Assembly: GCA_903643055.1 (NCBI GenBank)
Contig: CAHJWV010000479.1
Coordinates: 1 to 7,141 of the forward strand
Length of the DNA: 7,141 nucleotides
From: Burkholderiales bacterium
GTDB taxonomy: Bacteria > Pseudomonadota > Gammaproteobacteria > Burkholderiales > Burkholderiaceae
Direction of reading: 5' to 3'
The notes under the pieces: model-generated
Database searches by the model: none
What the model was told of the DNA's origin: nothing
Seen by the model: the letters and a program-made list of their open reading frames with translations, nothing else
In this document: positions 5,311 through 7,141 of the stretch, in pieces
How positions within the stretch are numbered: position 1 is the stretch's first letter
Layout of the letters: each line of letters starts with the position of its first letter
Program-made: the position numbers and the translations under genes

Positions 5311-6622
5311 TCAGCTGGCGTCGCTCGGGAGAACGCGCTTCCTAGAGGCAGGCTTGCGTGCCTGCATGAGCCGCCGATCCTTCTTTTCGATGCCGCGCTG
5401 CACCTTCACCGCCTCGGCTTCGATCATCTTTGCCAGATCGATCAAGACTCCCGACCAGACACCGCTGTCGAGGGTCGGGCGCAGCGACACCAGGCACGAG
5501 GTAATCTGCGCCAGCGAGAGGGCGGTGAGCCTGGCGGCCTCATCGAGGCCTGCATTGCTCGCACCCGCCAGCAGCAGGTCGGACCCGATGACGCCGAGGC
5601 GGAAGAACGCGCCCTTGGGACCCGCATGGACGGTGTTGCTGGCCAATCGAAAGTAGGGACGGAAGCGATGCAGGCTCACCGCTTCTTCGATGACCGCGAA
5701 ATTGGGTGATCGTGCTTTCAGGGCGCCGGCGGCCCATCCGTACTCGGTGGCGAACTCCTTGCCGTAGCGCTTCTTCAACGCGTCCACACGCTTGGTCAGC
5801 GACGCCAGCTCGCGCGGTGGCACCGGCTTGTAGCCCAGCATCGGGGCGGCCTGCTGGTACTGCTGGGCCGCCTTGTAGGAGTCCACGTCGAGATGCTCGA
5901 GATAACGACGGGCCACCTCCCTGTCCTCTTGCCCGATGAACAGCGCAATGACCACCAGTTCGTGGATCGTTCGCCATCTGGCGAGCGCGCCGTCCGCAAA
6001 GCCACCTTGCAGCAGGGTTCGCACCTCCGCGGCCACCTGAACGGTCCGCGCATGCAGGCGGAGGATCACGTCGATGACGTCTCGATCCTTGGCCCGGCTG
6101 CGTTGCAGCTTCCGTCCCCAGGCCTCGCCCAGCTCATACACGACGGCCAGATGGATGCCCAGCAAGGTCAGCGGCTTGTGCCAGGTCAACCGGAGGCGGC
6201 TCTCGAAGGCTGCCTGCGCATCGGCAAGGTCCAGCAAGCGAGCTTCGGACTTGTCGAGGACGCCTTCCAGGCAGGTCTGTCGCAGCGTCTCGAGAAGCGC
6301 CGGCAGGGACGCTTCGACACCTTCGGTGATCTCCTGGACGACTATGCTGAGATCCACCTCGCCCAGATCGATGCGAATGTCGAGCGCATCGATCCTCGAA
6401 TCTCCGGTCTTGACCGTGATCGACGCCAGGTCTGGTTCACTGGCAATCGACCGAGCCAACGCGCTCCAGAATGTCGCGACAGCCTTCGGTGTCCGCGCCC
6501 AGTGCCTCCATTCGTTGGAGCACCACGCGCGCCAGCACCCGCTCGGGCAGGCACGTCTGCGCCACCTTGTCCAGGTACTCGCGCTGAAAGCAGGCGGTCG
6601 GATCGTCCGTCTTACGGGGCAT
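5311..6622 (-). CDS. DUF5677-family protein, with an apparent frameshift
   Basis: The C-terminal two thirds resembles proteins with domain DUF5677, of unknown function. Landmarks are DVIDVILRLHARTVQVAAEV, then GGFADGALARWRTIHE, and further on SNTVHAGPKG and LLLAGASNAGLDEA. In the reconstructed protein these span roughly residues 180-365, followed by helical sequence and a Lys/Arg-rich tail. It appears soluble and mostly helical. Start choice: the frame containing the domain extends upstream with implausible Trp/Arg/Cys-rich sequence. Another minus frame beginning at ATG 6622 (MPRKTDDPTACFQREYLDKV) has good codon use until it stops at 6437-6439. Joining the two with one net extra base near 6440-6480 gives 436 residues. 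This could be a sequencing error, a decaying gene, programmed frameshifting, or separate start at TTG 6459-6457. No clear Shine-Dalgarno precedes ATG 6622. The gene lies 54 bp after the next gene upstream, so co-transcription is likely. Confidence 0.65.
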
Positions 6623-6676
6623 GGTGCTGGATCAAGGGGGTGGGGTGAGCAACCATGACGAAGGCTTGGATAGCCG

Positions 6677-7141
6677 TCAACTGCTCTTCGTGTAGAGCAC
6701 GCCAAGAATTAAGACCGCGGACTCGACCTGTAGCATGTCCGGATGCGTCTTACCGACGGAATACACGTCCGAGACACCAAGGCCGCCAATGGTCTCGAAC
6801 TGCCGCAGATGCTGGAGTTCGCCCGGCAATGACTTCCCGACCCGCTTGAACGCCATCGTGCCATCGGACAGGTGGATGGCCACGTAGTTGTCCAACCAAC
6901 GGTCCAGCGCGTTCAGCTCAAGGCATTCCCCGCCTAGGGCGATCTGGTCCTGCAGCGCAAGCGGCACAGCGCTCTCCTCTTTCACGCGGTAGGCGCTCTT
7001 GATTCGCTTCAGCAACGAACCGAGGTCAACCTGCTCGGCCTCCCCGTCGCCTCTCTGGGTCGGCTTAATGTGGAAGACACCCACCTGCCGACGTGGCTCT
7101 GCCTGACCTGAGGCTGGTCGGGTCCGCAGCGACGGCGGGGC
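6677..7141 (-). CDS. Unrecognised protein, possibly partial at the window edge
   Basis: The minus-strand frame ends at TGA 6677-6679 and is open to the right edge of the window. A GTG at 7084-7082 would give 135 residues, but the frame continues another 19 codons to the edge without a stop, so the true start may lie outside. I do not recognise the family. From GTG the protein reads VGVFHIKPTQRGDGEAEQVD, then a basic helix (LLKRIKSAYRVKEE), a central region with LDRWLDNYVAIHLSDGTMAF, and a hydrophobic C-terminus (VESAVLILGVLYTKSS) too short to call a membrane segment with confidence. Codon use is GC3-rich. It precedes the DUF5677 gene by 54 bp in the same orientation, suggesting an operon. Confidence 0.65.
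   Translation of the reverse strand, partial: APPSLRTRPASGQAEPRRQVGVFHIKPTQRGDGEAEQVDLGSLLKRIKSAYRVKEESAVPLALQDQIALGGECLELNALDRWLDNYVAIHLSDGTMAFKRVGKSLPGELQHLRQFETIGGLGVSDVYSVGKTHPDMLQVESAVLILGVLYTKSS

Noticed and set aside
5203..5709. 168-residue plus-strand ORF
   Set aside because: Largely antisense to the DUF5677 C-terminus, with no recognisable features.

Overview
This is a GC-rich window of the kind expected from a proteobacterium, most likely a beta-proteobacterium of the Burkholderiales. That placement rests on overall base composition, on third-position GC in the recognisable genes, and on the flavour of the IS66 transposition proteins. It is an inference, because the window holds no ribosomal RNA or housekeeping gene. 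It looks like accessory DNA: one complete insertion sequence, a broken gene, a gene with an apparent frameshift, a solitary antitoxin-like ORF, and long stretches without convincing genes.

Layout from left to right. Bases 1-720 carry no gene I can support. They do hold a 28-bp AT-rich site resembling a Xer recombination (dif/cer-like) site at 85-112, a small hairpin at 124-146, and a degenerate repeat array at about 334-650 whose units start with GGATC and are spaced 32 or 42 bp apart. Bases 722-970 encode a small ribbon-helix-helix antitoxin-like protein with no intact toxin beside it. Bases 1183-1900 on the minus strand are the body of an unrecognised 240-codon gene.

That gene is cut at its fifth codon by a complete 2,781-bp IS66-family element (1901-4681). 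The element has 26-bp terminal inverted repeats with 23 matches and a perfect 8-bp target duplication (GGCTCTTG) on both sides. It carries the classical trio tnpA, tnpB and tnpC, with tnpA and tnpB overlapping by 4 bp and tnpC about 80 bp downstream. The start codon and Shine-Dalgarno of the broken gene lie stranded on the far side of the element, at 4692-4709.

Right of the element is about 600 bp without a convincing gene, containing a strong hairpin at 5125-5149. Two further minus-strand genes follow: a DUF5677-family protein (5311-6622), which reads well only if one net frameshift near 6440-6480 is assumed, and an unrecognised gene (6677 to the right edge) whose start may lie outside the window. 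Transcription on the minus strand would run through the edge gene, then DUF5677, then the interrupted gene. The first two are 54 bp apart and could be co-transcribed. The interrupted gene is separated by about 600 bp and was probably expressed on its own. No complete multi-gene system with a known function can be reconstructed. The most notable features are the Xer-like site, the GATC-bearing repeat array and the base-precise IS66 insertion.
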